From: a candidate division TM6 bacterium GW2011_GWF2_43_87
GTDB taxonomy: Bacteria; Babelota; Babeliae; Babelales; Babelaceae
Direction: 5' to 3'
Length of the DNA stretch: 64,000 bases
NCBI GenBank assembly: GCA_001000065.1
Contig: LCGZ01000001.1
Coordinates: 310,001-374,000 of the forward strand
In this document: one piece after another, positions 26,099 through 36,472 of the stretch
Position numbering within the stretch: position 1 is the stretch's first letter
How the letters are laid out: the number at the start of each line of letters is the position of its first letter
Made by a program: the position numbers and the translations under genes
Notes under the pieces: model-generated
Database searches by the model: none
Seen by the model: only the letters and a program-made list of their open reading frames with translations
What the model was told of the DNA's origin: nothing

Positions 26099-27745
26099 CT
26101 AAAGCAGCGTCTTACTGGTTTCCAACTCTTTCATTTCCACTTCAGTTAGGCTATCTAAGAGAGAAACAGAACTCTTTTTTTCCATAGTTTGAGTCTTTTT
26201 AAACACCTTTTTTGCACCAAGAGACTCAAAAAGAATCTTAAGATCAACAAATCGGTTTATCTGCCCACTATTTCCAGTCTTACCACTAACCGTAAGCGCC
26301 TGGTTATACCGATTATTCTCATAATACCTTTTATCGTTAGTCCTTGGATAGAAAACACCAATCGCTTCATCGATAATTTGAAAAGGCTTTTTTTCAAACA
26401 GCGTTAAACAAAGAGCATTTTGCAACTTCGTAAGCTTATCTTTTTTTGTTTCAAAGGGCATTACAGGGCCAAAAATCGCTTCCAAAAAATACTCGATTAT
26501 TACAAGCCAGTCCTCTGAATTTTTAACTTCCTCAAGATCCTTTAGAAAGATATTGTTTCTTTCAAGCTTTGATGTCTGAAAAAACACTTTTGGGTTCTGT
26601 AAAGCAATAACCTTTTTTATAAAATCAAGCTCCGCCGTTACCCCACCATCTAACGATTCTTCGTCTTTTAAAGGAAAAACAGAGACAGGGAAAGAGGTTG
26701 GGAAAAGATCTAAAGCTGTTTTGTTATCCAAATCTCTTTTAGCAGTAGCAGTAATTGAACAACCCTTGCTTCTTAAAAAGGATATAAGCGATAAGTTTTT
26801 GAGACAGGCAAGATGAAGAGGTGATTGCTTCTTCTTCTGTGTACAGACATCTAAACAAACACCACGTTCAAAAAGGAATTTTATCATTGCAACAGAACTT
26901 GATTTACAGGCTGCAAGAAAATGATTACACATTCCATACGATTCAAATTTCATTCCCTGAAACAAAAGAAATTTTACAAGGTCTACATTTCCCGATAAAA
27001 CCGCTAAATTAAGAAAATCTTTAAATTCAGTCTTCAATGAAGCCCCTTCTGAAATAAGAAATCTTACTATCTCTAAAAATCCTTCCCTACAAGCTTGCTG
27101 AATAGGCGTTTCCCCCTTAAAATTCTTAGCATTTATACATGCATTTTTTTCTAAAACAAGAAACTTTACTATGTCTAAAAATCCGTTACGGCAAGCTAAA
27201 TGAAGGGGAGTGTCGCAGTGGAGCACCTTATCGTTAGAACCATAGTTTATATAGGCACCATACTCAACAAGAAGCTTTACAATTTCTAAAGACCCACCTA
27301 TACACGCGCAGTAAAAAGGCGTATCTCCATGCTCATTTTTAGCGTTTATATTGAATTCATCATTAAGGTCTTCATCACCTTCATCATCTACATGCTCCAG
27401 AAGATAGCGCACTATTTCTACGTACCCCTTAGCACACGCTATGTGAAGAAGTGTATGCCCGCTAGGAAAAGTAACAATATTCTTCCGGACATTTTTGTAG
27501 TTTGCTTTTACCACAAACAAATCTCCCTTGTAGCAAGCCCGCACAACATCCTTCTCAACTTCAGAACGTGGTTGGTCTGCAGCCTCAACTACAAAATCAT
27601 AAGGTTGAATTTTCGGCAAAGAATTCACATATGCATTAACCACCGAAAGTAAATTAGGGATACCCACACCATTACTTGCTCGAAGATAATTTGTACACAC
27701 CGCACATAAAATGAGTAACTTCGCTATTTTTTTTATAATTTTCAT
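26099..27745 (-). CDS. Exported ankyrin-repeat protein, duplicated pair copy 2
   Basis: The 548-residue product starts at an ATG at 27745 (MKIIKKIAKLLILCAVC), with a signal peptide to about residue 23. Ankyrin repeats fill about 50-350. The shared C-terminal module (DWLVIIEYFLEAIF; LCLTLFEKKPFQII near 440-455; RFVDLKILFE) and the tail LTEVEMKELETSKTLL follow. Most of the sequence aligns directly with the gene at 23724-25595; main differences are the acidic insertion and small losses in the ankyrin region. The C-terminal part is better conserved than the repeats, suggesting selection on the module. Confidence 0.88.
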   Translation of the reverse strand: MKIIKKIAKLLILCAVCTNYLRASNGVGIPNLLSVVNAYVNSLPKIQPYDFVVEAADQPRSEVEKDVVRACYKGDLFVVKANYKNVRKNIVTFPSGHTLLHIACAKGYVEIVRYLLEHVDDEGDEDLNDEFNINAKNEHGDTPFYCACIGGSLEIVKLLVEYGAYINYGSNDKVLHCDTPLHLACRNGFLDIVKFLVLEKNACINAKNFKGETPIQQACREGFLEIVRFLISEGASLKTEFKDFLNLAVLSGNVDLVKFLLFQGMKFESYGMCNHFLAACKSSSVAMIKFLFERGVCLDVCTQKKKQSPLHLACLKNLSLISFLRSKGCSITATAKRDLDNKTALDLFPTSFPVSVFPLKDEESLDGGVTAELDFIKKVIALQNPKVFFQTSKLERNNIFLKDLEEVKNSEDWLVIIEYFLEAIFGPVMPFETKKDKLTKLQNALCLTLFEKKPFQIIDEAIGVFYPRTNDKRYYENNRYNQALTVSGKTGNSGQINRFVDLKILFESLGAKKVFKKTQTMEKKSSVSLLDSLTEVEMKELETSKTLL

Positions 27746-27756
27746 AGTGTTCTCTT

Positions 27757-27860
27757 GGTAAGTTTAAAACGCCGTAATAAAATATAGCGACTTTAACAGA
27801 TAATATTTAATAAATAACGCAGTCAAAACTATTCATACTGCAAAAAAACAATAAAAGAGG
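27757..27860 (-). repeat. Duplicated 5' flank of the ankyrin pair, copy 2
   Basis: This is the partner of 25617-25715. Differences are few single bases and small indels, for example AATAAATAACGCAGTC against AATAGATAACGCAGCC. The homology fades near 27865. Confidence 0.75.
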
Positions 27861-27962
27861 ACTGGCAAGCTATCTATATTTCTTACAAAAAAATATGCCA
27901 AATAAAAAACAATAAGTCAAGTTTAGACGGTAAATTAATATAAAAAATGGCTTAGATACAAG

Positions 27963-28007
27963 AAAAAAGGCCGGACATCGCAACTTTACGGTTGCAATGT
28001 CCGGCCT
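27963..28007 (-). terminator. Rho-independent terminator
   Basis: AGGCCGGACAT then GCAAC pairs with GTTGC then ATGTCCGGCCT around a short loop, with a single C/A mismatch between the two stem parts. Read leftward it is followed by TTTTTTCTTG. It lies 27 bases past the stop of the gene at 28034-28582. Confidence 0.88.
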
Positions 28008-28033
28008 AAAAAGCCTAATAAAAGGATCAAGCC

Positions 28034-28582
28034 TTACCTAATATAAACTTTTAACTTACGCCAACCCGACTCAAAAACAAGCTCTAAAACAACTTCGAAC
28101 TTTGTTCCATCTTGGAGCCAATATGTATTAACAATCTGAGGCGTAACACCTTGGCCCCACCACCCTGGGTAGTATACTCGTTTCCCATCAAGGTACGCTA
28201 TCATAGCGTCTTGGTTTACCTTTTCGTTCGTCATTTGGTAAACACCCCAATTACCAGGAGCCCCATAGAACTGAAATTTTATTGGCGTCTCAGCGGCTAC
28301 AGGCCGGCCAGGACCTTGTTTTTTACTTACAAACATGGTGTAATCCCTGCTAACAATATCCCCAGCATTTTGAGGCACCGTTTCAATAGTCATATATTTA
28401 AGACCCAAGTTTCCACCAGCGGTATCCGAAAAATCAACCCCACCCGGAACAAGCCCGCCGCCCACAATCTTAACATGAAGCTCTGGACGATCATTTCGAA
28501 TTTCAATCGGAAAGCTTCCAACTCCGAGCATGTAACCAGAACTGCTTAGCAATGCCAATGTTATTACAAAATACTTATTCAT
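28034..28582 (-). CDS. Exported hypothetical protein
   Basis: The ATG at 28582 follows GGAGGAGGAGA at four bases, a very strong ribosome-binding site, so the nine codons of the longer frame are excluded; 182 residues remain. A signal peptide covers about 1-20. The mature protein is rich in beta-strand-like phrases, Gly and aromatic residues (PGWWGQGVTPQIVNTYW, FQFYGAPGNWGVYQM), suggesting a small beta-sandwich. It has a strong terminator and strong start, so it may be abundant. I do not recognise the family. Confidence 0.7.
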   Translation of the reverse strand: MNKYFVITLALLSSSGYMLGVGSFPIEIRNDRPELHVKIVGGGLVPGGVDFSDTAGGNLGLKYMTIETVPQNAGDIVSRDYTMFVSKKQGPGRPVAAETPIKFQFYGAPGNWGVYQMTNEKVNQDAMIAYLDGKRVYYPGWWGQGVTPQIVNTYWLQDGTKFEVVLELVFESGWRKLKVYIR

Positions 28583-28773
28583 ACCATCTCCTCCTCCGTG
28601 TAGATACACACATTCACCACTTGAGTTTTTTTATTCCAGCACCAATGCACCGCCTTAAAAACTCTTCTAATTCTAGAATAACAAATATATATTCCAAATT
28701 GCAATAAATTTGAAATATAGTTCTATTTTGTGGAATGTATAAAATCACACAAGCTCTAACGTACCTACGCCGC

Positions 28774-30396
28774 CTAGGAAATAAGAACCTTTATTAGGAT
28801 AGAAAGCGCCCCTGCTGCATACACCCCTGACCAGAACGGGTCCATCGCCTCTTTTTTTCTGACCAAGAGCGTCAAAAGTCCGCCTATAATAAGCAGTAAC
28901 GAGTGTTCAACAGAAAACAAAAGTCCCGTGAAAACAAGGACCGTATTAATACGCAGAAAATGCAGTATTGCGGCAAACGCCACCCCTAAAAGCAAAACCA
29001 CAAAATCAAACTGAAACGCCTGAATAAGCAATGCTCGCGACTGCGCTCTTTGCGCAATCAACAAACTCGAACCAAGCCCCAAATGCTGGATAAACAACCA
29101 GAAAACATACCCCATAGATAGAGCCGCAACCACAAGCCCTATAAACTGATACAGGGCAACTTTTTCATGGGCAATGTCACTATGTCGCGCCATAACACGC
29201 CCAAAAAGTAGATCAACGGCTATACCACCCGCAAGACCAACAAAAAGGGATACAAACGTCACCAAGATCCCATCAAAACTAAACAAGAAATAACCAGGTA
29301 GCATCACAAAGGTCGCAAAGCGTCCAAAAGGAGCTAATCCCGTCTTACCGCCAATAACCAACAGTTGGTATACACATACAGCAGAGAAAAAGAAGACGTA
29401 AAGCTGCCCCAGAGGCGATAACCCCCAATAGGTAAAAAAGCTAATAAAACTAAGAACTGCGGCACCAAACAGCAAAAGATCCCGCCGCCGACTAACCACA
29501 AGTTGGTAGAACGTAGATCCCTTCGCCAAACCTGAACGCAAAGCCGAAATAGCCAACTTAAATAAGACAGGCAACTTAAGAAGATCTAGCCCAACACCAA
29601 AAAGTATCAGTCCACTCCCAAAAGCCAGAATAAAGCTTAACGGAGTAAGTGCGGGGAAGAACAAACGTCGTGCGGGCTCTACAAGAAACACTTTCGAAAC
29701 CGTACCTACAAAGAGCGGTACTAATAAAACACTACCCGCCACAAAACCTATAGCTACAAAGGTCAAGAGTATATCCATAGGCAAAATCAATGCAGGCAAT
29801 TGGACAACTGATACCGTTGCACCCGAAAAAATCTGTATTGCCTTAGGGATAAAGTTTGTAAAGTACTGAATTCCATTAAATGCAAACGTCCCTATTGCAC
29901 CCGCCAACAGCTCCATAGCCTTGCGTAAAGTTGAAGCAGAGGTAATAATTCCACTCACCATACGCCCTATAGGAAATGGCATACGCTCATCTGCAAGAAA
30001 GCGTTGTTCAAAAAAGCGTGCGCACAAGAAAGCAAATAATCCCCCCACCATTACCATTGAAAAGACAATGCATGAAAAATTAAAGGGATCCGCCGCCCAC
30101 TTTAAAAAGAGCGCCTTATCAAGAAAATAGAGCGTTGGTAGCGTAAAACCACAGGCCGTAGCGGCAATTCCTGCCACCCCACCCGCAACGGTAGTCAACC
30201 CAATAGACTCACCAATGCGCTCCGGCTTTTTACGAAATAAAAAACTAAAAACGAGGAGGGCTAAAAGCGCCACGATCATTTCAACCCACGGGCCTATAGG
30301 AGTAGCCAATGAGACATATCCTGACACCACAACCGCAAAAAGCGAAAAGACTATTGAAAAGAAAAAGGTAAGTATAGGCACAAATAGCATCCCCAA
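28774..30396 (-). CDS. OPT-superfamily-like transporter
   Basis: The 540-residue product is an integral membrane protein of about 12-14 helices. A TTG at 30396 has AGGAG six bases upstream; an ATG two codons later (30390) is the alternative. The sequence FLADERMPFPIGRMVSGII fits the oligopeptide transporter (OPT) pattern of a cytoplasmic loop with FP followed by a helix, and helices with internal symmetry fit the family. OPT proteins take up oligopeptides or metal chelates by cation symport. Peptide uptake would suit a host-dependent cell. Length is shorter than many OPT members (600-700), so the assignment is moderate. Confidence 0.6.
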   Translation of the reverse strand: MGMLFVPILTFFFSIVFSLFAVVVSGYVSLATPIGPWVEMIVALLALLVFSFLFRKKPERIGESIGLTTVAGGVAGIAATACGFTLPTLYFLDKALFLKWAADPFNFSCIVFSMVMVGGLFAFLCARFFEQRFLADERMPFPIGRMVSGIITSASTLRKAMELLAGAIGTFAFNGIQYFTNFIPKAIQIFSGATVSVVQLPALILPMDILLTFVAIGFVAGSVLLVPLFVGTVSKVFLVEPARRLFFPALTPLSFILAFGSGLILFGVGLDLLKLPVLFKLAISALRSGLAKGSTFYQLVVSRRRDLLLFGAAVLSFISFFTYWGLSPLGQLYVFFFSAVCVYQLLVIGGKTGLAPFGRFATFVMLPGYFLFSFDGILVTFVSLFVGLAGGIAVDLLFGRVMARHSDIAHEKVALYQFIGLVVAALSMGYVFWLFIQHLGLGSSLLIAQRAQSRALLIQAFQFDFVVLLLGVAFAAILHFLRINTVLVFTGLLFSVEHSLLLIIGGLLTLLVRKKEAMDPFWSGVYAAGALSILIKVLIS

Positions 30397-30519
30397 AAAT
30401 ATCTCCTGAAAAACAGTTCTAGTCTACTATGCCATTCAGGTTTTCTCAAATATGAGCAGGGGCATTCAAAAAAAGATATTCCAACCCCCCACACTCCCTC
30501 AATATAAACGGGATGAGTG

Positions 30520-30556
30520 AAGAATTGGAATATCCAATTCTTAGGTCAACGACCTA
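30520..30556 (-). terminator. Paired hairpins just after groEL
   Basis: TAGGTC/GACCTA (542-556 side) and AAGAATTGGA/TCCAATTCTT (30520-30542) form two consecutive perfect stems directly after the groEL stop at 30558. Neither is followed by a T run in the leftward direction, so this may be a weak terminator or an mRNA-end stabiliser. Confidence 0.45.
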
Positions 30557-30557
30557 G

Positions 30558-32207
<1,650 letters not shown>

Positions 32208-32242
32208 TTATTAAACATTTACTTCTAACTAGAGAAGCTCTG

Positions 32243-32539
32243 CTATTTTTCAAATACACCCAAGATATCATCTTCACGCAAAATGATACGGTCTTTACCA
32301 GCATCAGTGCCTGCATATTTTGCAAAAAGCACTCGATCCCCCATTTTAATCGCAAGAGGTGTAAGAGCTCCCGACTCGGTACGGCGACCTGCACCCACAG
32401 CAACCACTTCTCCAACCTGCCCTTTTTCTTTAGCAGTGTCTGGAATAATAATTCCTGCAGGGCTCTTTTCTTCCATATCCTCTAGACGCTTTACCAAAAT
32501 ACGATCATATAGAGGACGAATTTTGTCACACATGTTCAC
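32243..32539 (-). CDS. groS: Co-chaperonin GroES (Hsp10)
   Basis: The 98-residue product has the typical N-terminus [14 protein letters not shown], the mobile-loop region [19 protein letters not shown], and the C-terminus [11 protein letters not shown]...[16 protein letters not shown] precedes the ATG by six bases. It is the first gene of the groES-groEL operon, behind the promoter at 32599-32626. Confidence 0.98.
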   Translation of the reverse strand: MNMCDKIRPLYDRILVKRLEDMEEKSPAGIIIPDTAKEKGQVGEVVAVGAGRRTESGALTPLAIKMGDRVLFAKYAGTDAGKDRIILREDDILGVFEK

Positions 32540-32598
32540 TCCTTAGTACAGGCTATATTTGTATGCCAAACGGTTCTTGTTTAAAACCATTAGTTTTA

Positions 32599-32626
32599 AG
32601 TATACAGGAAAGAAAAGTCTCTTCAA
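32599..32626 (-). promoter_or_regulatory. Probable housekeeping promoter of groES-groEL
   Basis: Read leftward, TTGAAG (complement of 32621-32626) and TATACT (complement of 32599-32604) are separated by 16 bases, close to sigma-70 consensus. It lies about 60 bases before the groES start. No CIRCE inverted repeat and no CCCCAT-type heat-shock -10 were found, so heat-shock control is not evident. Confidence 0.6.
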
Positions 32627-32781
32627 GATCTTATATTAAATGACTAAGATTTTTTAAAAGAACGCCGGAAGAAAAATATCACTCAAAGCTCAAACAGCCT
32701 CTTGGCGCAATCTTATTTTTAGGCTATTATTCCCCAGAGTAGAACCACCATAAGAAGAGTACTAATGTTATAGGAGAAACC

Positions 32782-33258
32782 ATGAAGAAAGTTTCACATT
32801 TCATAATTGTGTCAGCCTGCTGTACACTCTGTTCCTGCAATTATCCAGAGAAGAAAGAGGCCGACAAGATACCCCATACCGGAGACGCAAGAGCCATGAC
32901 AACTCAAACATTTGAGTCAGGATTAAAGAAAGAAATTTTAATCGAAGCTCGTAAAGATGCTACAACACCTGAAGCGGGCAAACAGGTCGCAGTGCATTAC
33001 ACTGGATGGCTTGAAGAAAACGGCACACAAGGAAGAATGTTTGATAGCAGCGTCAAACGCGGAACGCCCCTGGTTTTTCACGTGGGCGTTGGACAGGTAA
33101 TCAGAGGGTGGGATGAGGGCGTTATGACCATGAAAGAGGGCGAGAAAGCACGTTTCACTATCCCTGCAAATCTTGGATATGGAGCTCGCGGCGCTGGAGC
33201 CGCTATTCCACCTAATGCAACCCTTATCTTTGATGTTGAGTTATTAAAGATCGGGTAA
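32782..33258 (+). CDS. FKBP-type peptidyl-prolyl isomerase, predicted lipoprotein
   Basis: The product has 158 residues. A signal peptide ends in LCSC, a lipobox with Cys19 as the lipid-attachment residue. The FKBP domain occupies about 50-158, with VAVHYTGWLEENG, MFDSS, FHVGVGQVIRGWDEGVMTM, YGARGAGAAIPPNATL and FDVELLKI; the active-site aromatic and Asp residues are present. It should catalyse proline isomerisation during protein folding in the periplasm. AGGAG precedes the ATG. It is 13 bases upstream of the epimerase gene and probably cotranscribed. Confidence 0.93.
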   Translation: MKKVSHFIIVSACCTLCSCNYPEKKEADKIPHTGDARAMTTQTFESGLKKEILIEARKDATTPEAGKQVAVHYTGWLEENGTQGRMFDSSVKRGTPLVFHVGVGQVIRGWDEGVMTMKEGEKARFTIPANLGYGARGAGAAIPPNATLIFDVELLKIG

Positions 33259-33271
33259 AAAGGAGCTTGTA

Positions 33272-33931
33272 ATGATAGCACTCTACCCCTCATTAATGGC
33301 TGCAGACTTACTTAATCTAAAGTCAGAAATAACAAAACTCGAACCGCATTGCAACGGTTTTCATATGGATGTAATGGACCACACGCTCGTTCCAAATCTC
33401 ACCTGGGGTCCAGACATAGTCAATGCCGTACGCAAAGTCTCAAAGAAAACCATATGGGTCGATTTACTAGTAGATCGACCTACTCTCTACCTTGATAAAC
33501 TAGAGCTTCACCGCGGAGACATAGTAACTTTGCATCATGAAAGCCGCAGTATTATGCAAGATAAAGAAGAGTTTTCACAATTAGTTACACAGTTAAAAGA
33601 ACGAGGGCTCACGGTCAGCATAGCCATAAGCCCCAAAACGCCCGTAAAAGTTTTTGCAGGATATCTAGATCAGATTGACCATGCGATACTGATGTCGGTT
33701 GAACCCGGCTTTTCGGGCAACCCGTTCATGCGCTCAACTCTAACACGGCTTCCAGAACTGCATACCATGATCAAACAAAAGGGTAGAAAAATAATGGTAG
33801 GACTTGATGGAGGCATAAATGAGGAGACCTTCTTACAAGTAAAGCCACTTGGCGTTGATATAGCGGCAATTGGCTCCGGCATTTTTGGCCGACCAGACGC
33901 TATCAAAGCACTAAAATGGTATAACCAGTAG
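33272..33931 (+). CDS. rpe: Ribulose-phosphate 3-epimerase
   Basis: The 219-residue TIM-barrel enzyme interconverts ribulose-5-phosphate and xylulose-5-phosphate in the pentose phosphate pathway. Family motifs are PSLMAADL (6-13), HMDVMD (31-36), VTLHHES, MSVEPGFSGNPF (141-152), GLDGGIN (177-183) and GSGIFG. The metal site has H31, D33 and D179, but the usual second histidine (DVHLM) is Asp64 here (WVDLLVD), an unusual change that could still bind metal. AAGGAG precedes the ATG. Confidence 0.9.
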   Translation: MIALYPSLMAADLLNLKSEITKLEPHCNGFHMDVMDHTLVPNLTWGPDIVNAVRKVSKKTIWVDLLVDRPTLYLDKLELHRGDIVTLHHESRSIMQDKEEFSQLVTQLKERGLTVSIAISPKTPVKVFAGYLDQIDHAILMSVEPGFSGNPFMRSTLTRLPELHTMIKQKGRKIMVGLDGGINEETFLQVKPLGVDIAAIGSGIFGRPDAIKALKWYNQ

Positions 33932-33940
33932 AACCTATAA

Positions 33941-35194
33941 TCAAGAAGCAGCGAAGAAGATTTTCATATCAAATTGCTGCTTCTTCAACTCCGCTTTTGA
34001 CTCAATAGACGTTTTACCCATTTGGACCATGCCTGCAACTCGAGCAACGGCCCCAAGGTTCTTAAAAAACAGGTCATATCCCTTACGGGTTGCATCCTCA
34101 AATTCCAGCCAACAATCCAGAGGCATTTTATCACATAGCTCCCTGCATAACGCCAAAACAGCTGGCGAAAGATAAAGCAATTCGCTAGGAAAACGGTTTT
34201 TGCTAAGAGTAGCAATTAGGTAAGCACGCACAAAACCCAAAAAATCATCAGGATTCATATTCTCAGCTTTAAGAGATTTTATGAATTCTAAATCAAAAGA
34301 AGGCAGAATCGTCTTAGAAGGATCGATCCGAAACTTTGTCATAATCTCTTTCTCGACATAGAACTCATACTTACCATACGCATCTCTAAACCCTTGAAAA
34401 AGACTCCGGTCAAAAAAGTAATCTGCAAGATTTTGATAATAAAAATGGAACTCCATAAGTGGCCAAATAGATATAACCACAGAAGATATATCATCCGATT
34501 CTACGCCTGAGCGAGCTAAGTGAGTAATGCGCATATTATGGACAAATAGACGTATAACAGATAATGCCAACTCTTCCTCTGCTGAAGAGCTATCACACAT
34601 TTTATGCAACGCAACCTTAATAATCCCAGCAGGATTCTTAATAAGAGGATTTAGACGAAGCTTTTCAAAAAGCGTTATAAGTATCTTAATATTTCTACTC
34701 TTCACAGCACCCGTAAAAAGGTAGTGCGTATTTTTATCCTTTTTATCAACCACAGCACCTCGAGCAACCAAAAGATTAAAAACATCAAACGCTCCGCTCC
34801 TACAGGCCCAATAAAGAGGTGTACGCTTCCCTTTATTAATAAATCCTTGAGGATTTGCACCGCTATCAAGCAAGAATCTTGTTGTTTGCAGAGATTTTCC
34901 CTCCGCTTTTTTACACGTTTCTATAAGGCAATGCGTTAGCAACCATTTATCTTCTGGCTTTAAAAACGGAGCAAATTGCTTCATTTTCTCCAGGTTATTT
35001 TGCTTAAAAGCCCTTGAAAATTTTTTGGCTGCCTTTGAAACAATCGCCACCTCCATTCCCTCCATTCCCTCCCCCCCACCTACTCCCTCATCTTTTTGGC
35101 AACTCTGCAGGGCTGAAGAATCCAAAAAAAAGGTACAAGCATGCAAACAAAATACAATTAATAGGCGGAAAGGTAGGCGATAGTCATTTATCAT
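33941..35194 (-). CDS. Exported ankyrin protein with shared C-terminal module
   Basis: The product has 417 residues. GGAG precedes the ATG by four to five bases; signal peptide about 1-28. Only about three recognisable ankyrin repeats remain (about 85-185; TPLYWACRSGAFDVFNLLVA). A helical region follows, then the shared module (PDDFLGFVRAYLIA, LCRELCDKMPLDCW near 348-362, ending FDMKIFF). The end of the protein coincides with the equivalent of the RFxDI segment in the relatives. It is convergent with the epimerase gene, 9 bases away. Confidence 0.82.
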   Translation of the reverse strand: MINDYRLPFRLLIVFCLHACTFFLDSSALQSCQKDEGVGGGEGMEGMEVAIVSKAAKKFSRAFKQNNLEKMKQFAPFLKPEDKWLLTHCLIETCKKAEGKSLQTTRFLLDSGANPQGFINKGKRTPLYWACRSGAFDVFNLLVARGAVVDKKDKNTHYLFTGAVKSRNIKILITLFEKLRLNPLIKNPAGIIKVALHKMCDSSSAEEELALSVIRLFVHNMRITHLARSGVESDDISSVVISIWPLMEFHFYYQNLADYFFDRSLFQGFRDAYGKYEFYVEKEIMTKFRIDPSKTILPSFDLEFIKSLKAENMNPDDFLGFVRAYLIATLSKNRFPSELLYLSPAVLALCRELCDKMPLDCWLEFEDATRKGYDLFFKNLGAVARVAGMVQMGKTSIESKAELKKQQFDMKIFFAAS

Positions 35195-35231
35195 AAAGCT
35201 CCATTTTTGGTTAACAAGGCCCTCTATATAA

Positions 35232-35292
35232 CTTGAGATTACCGACTACCAAATCCAAAGATCAAGAGACATGGGAAAAAAGATTTTAAAAA
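35232..35292 (+). repeat. 61-bp perfect direct repeat, copy 1
   Basis: This non-coding stretch, beginning CTTGAGATTACCGACTACC and ending in AAGATTTTAAAAA, is identical over 61 bases to 37096-37156. It lies upstream of the ankyrin gene starting at 35194. It lacks terminal inverted repeats and any transposase. Read rightward it encodes LEITDYQIQRSRDMGKKILK without start or stop. Confidence 0.85.
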
Positions 35293-35432
35293 CTACACAC
35301 TCCCTGATATGCTACCGTTGGCAAACGGCAAGACTCTAACCACATTTTGATTATCAATGTCAATGCTATTATCTCAGACCTCTGTCACAAGTTAGACGTA
35401 TAGATAATCACTATACACACCACCTTACACCT

Positions 35433-36281
35433 TCACGGCTCAGACATAATATATGCCAACAATTTATTTCTAAAAGCTAACCCTTTTTCAGCATAATTAA
35501 ATTCAATATAACGAGGAGCTCCAATAAAATTCATAACCGCCGTAGGAGCTTCTCCCGAAAGGTCTAGTCCCACAATCTTGTTAATAATAAGATGCAATAT
35601 GGGATCATGTGAAATCACCTGGGCTCCCATAACATCCGCCGCACCTAAAAGACATATACTGCGAACCAACTGTTGATAGTCCTTGCTTCTTCTATTGAGC
35701 TTCCCACCCTTATAACCCGTTTTGGCAATGTAGTTATCAAGTTCTTTTAACACTGTTTCAAATGAGACGCCCAACATTAGATTGCCAAGCGAATGATGCA
35801 TACCCACCATAATAGAAACAAATTTTCTATCATCAAAGGACAATCCCAAGGAATCAAAAAGTATCTTGAAATCAAAATTTTTCGCATTATTAATACTGTA
35901 TGATTTGCTACCAACCAGATAACACAGACCCGTATCTGGGTGACACCCCTTGGGAAAATAGTTATAGTTAAAATCTCCCGCCTTACCGACATCATGCAAC
36001 AGTGCCGAGATAATAATAAGTCTAAACAAATCGTGACTAAGTCCCTCTTGCCAGTCACTGCAATCTAAAAAATTGGCCGCAGCGCGAGCAACCCAAATTG
36101 TGTGTTCAAACAGCCGGCCTGAATGAAAATCTGCGTTAATAGGTCCATAAAGCTTCATATCCTTAAGCAATGAAATAAAATCATCTTCCTGCTTGATCGC
36201 ATGAAGACATCCAGCACCCAAGACACACAACATCACTAGACTAAAACATGCCCGCAGGTATACCAAGTTAATTAATTTCAT
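35433..36281 (-). CDS. Exported HD-domain phosphohydrolase
   Basis: The ATG at 36281 follows GGGAGG closely and begins a signal peptide (MKLINLVYLRACFSLVMLCV, then LGAGCLHA); 282 residues. The HD metal site is H60 (FEHTIWVARAAANF), H96-D97 (ALLHDVGK) and D216 (GAADVMGA), so all four HD-family ligands are present. Such domains hydrolyse phosphomono- or diesters, often of nucleotides. Export is unusual because most HD enzymes are cytoplasmic; the cysteine in GAGC could alternatively make it a lipoprotein. The substrate is unknown. Confidence 0.75.
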   Translation of the reverse strand: MKLINLVYLRACFSLVMLCVLGAGCLHAIKQEDDFISLLKDMKLYGPINADFHSGRLFEHTIWVARAAANFLDCSDWQEGLSHDLFRLIIISALLHDVGKAGDFNYNYFPKGCHPDTGLCYLVGSKSYSINNAKNFDFKILFDSLGLSFDDRKFVSIMVGMHHSLGNLMLGVSFETVLKELDNYIAKTGYKGGKLNRRSKDYQQLVRSICLLGAADVMGAQVISHDPILHLIINKIVGLDLSGEAPTAVMNFIGAPRYIEFNYAEKGLAFRNKLLAYIMSEP

Positions 36282-36472
36282 AAGCCTCCCCCAAGTTAAC
36301 GGCGTCATCTCTTTTACAATTTAGAACAGTCAGAAATTCTAAATCAATGATTTTTAGGTGCGAAAAAATCTTCAATCTCCAGCCACAAAATCATTTAGCT
36401 AAACTCTTTCATAAACAGCGATGAGCATGTTAAACTTTTTATAAATAAAAATGAAATCCATAAGGAGAAAAA

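Noticed and set aside
32540-32760. CIRCE element upstream of groES
   Set aside because: No TTAGCACTC-N9-GAGTGCTAA inverted repeat is present; only a sigma-70-like promoter was seen.
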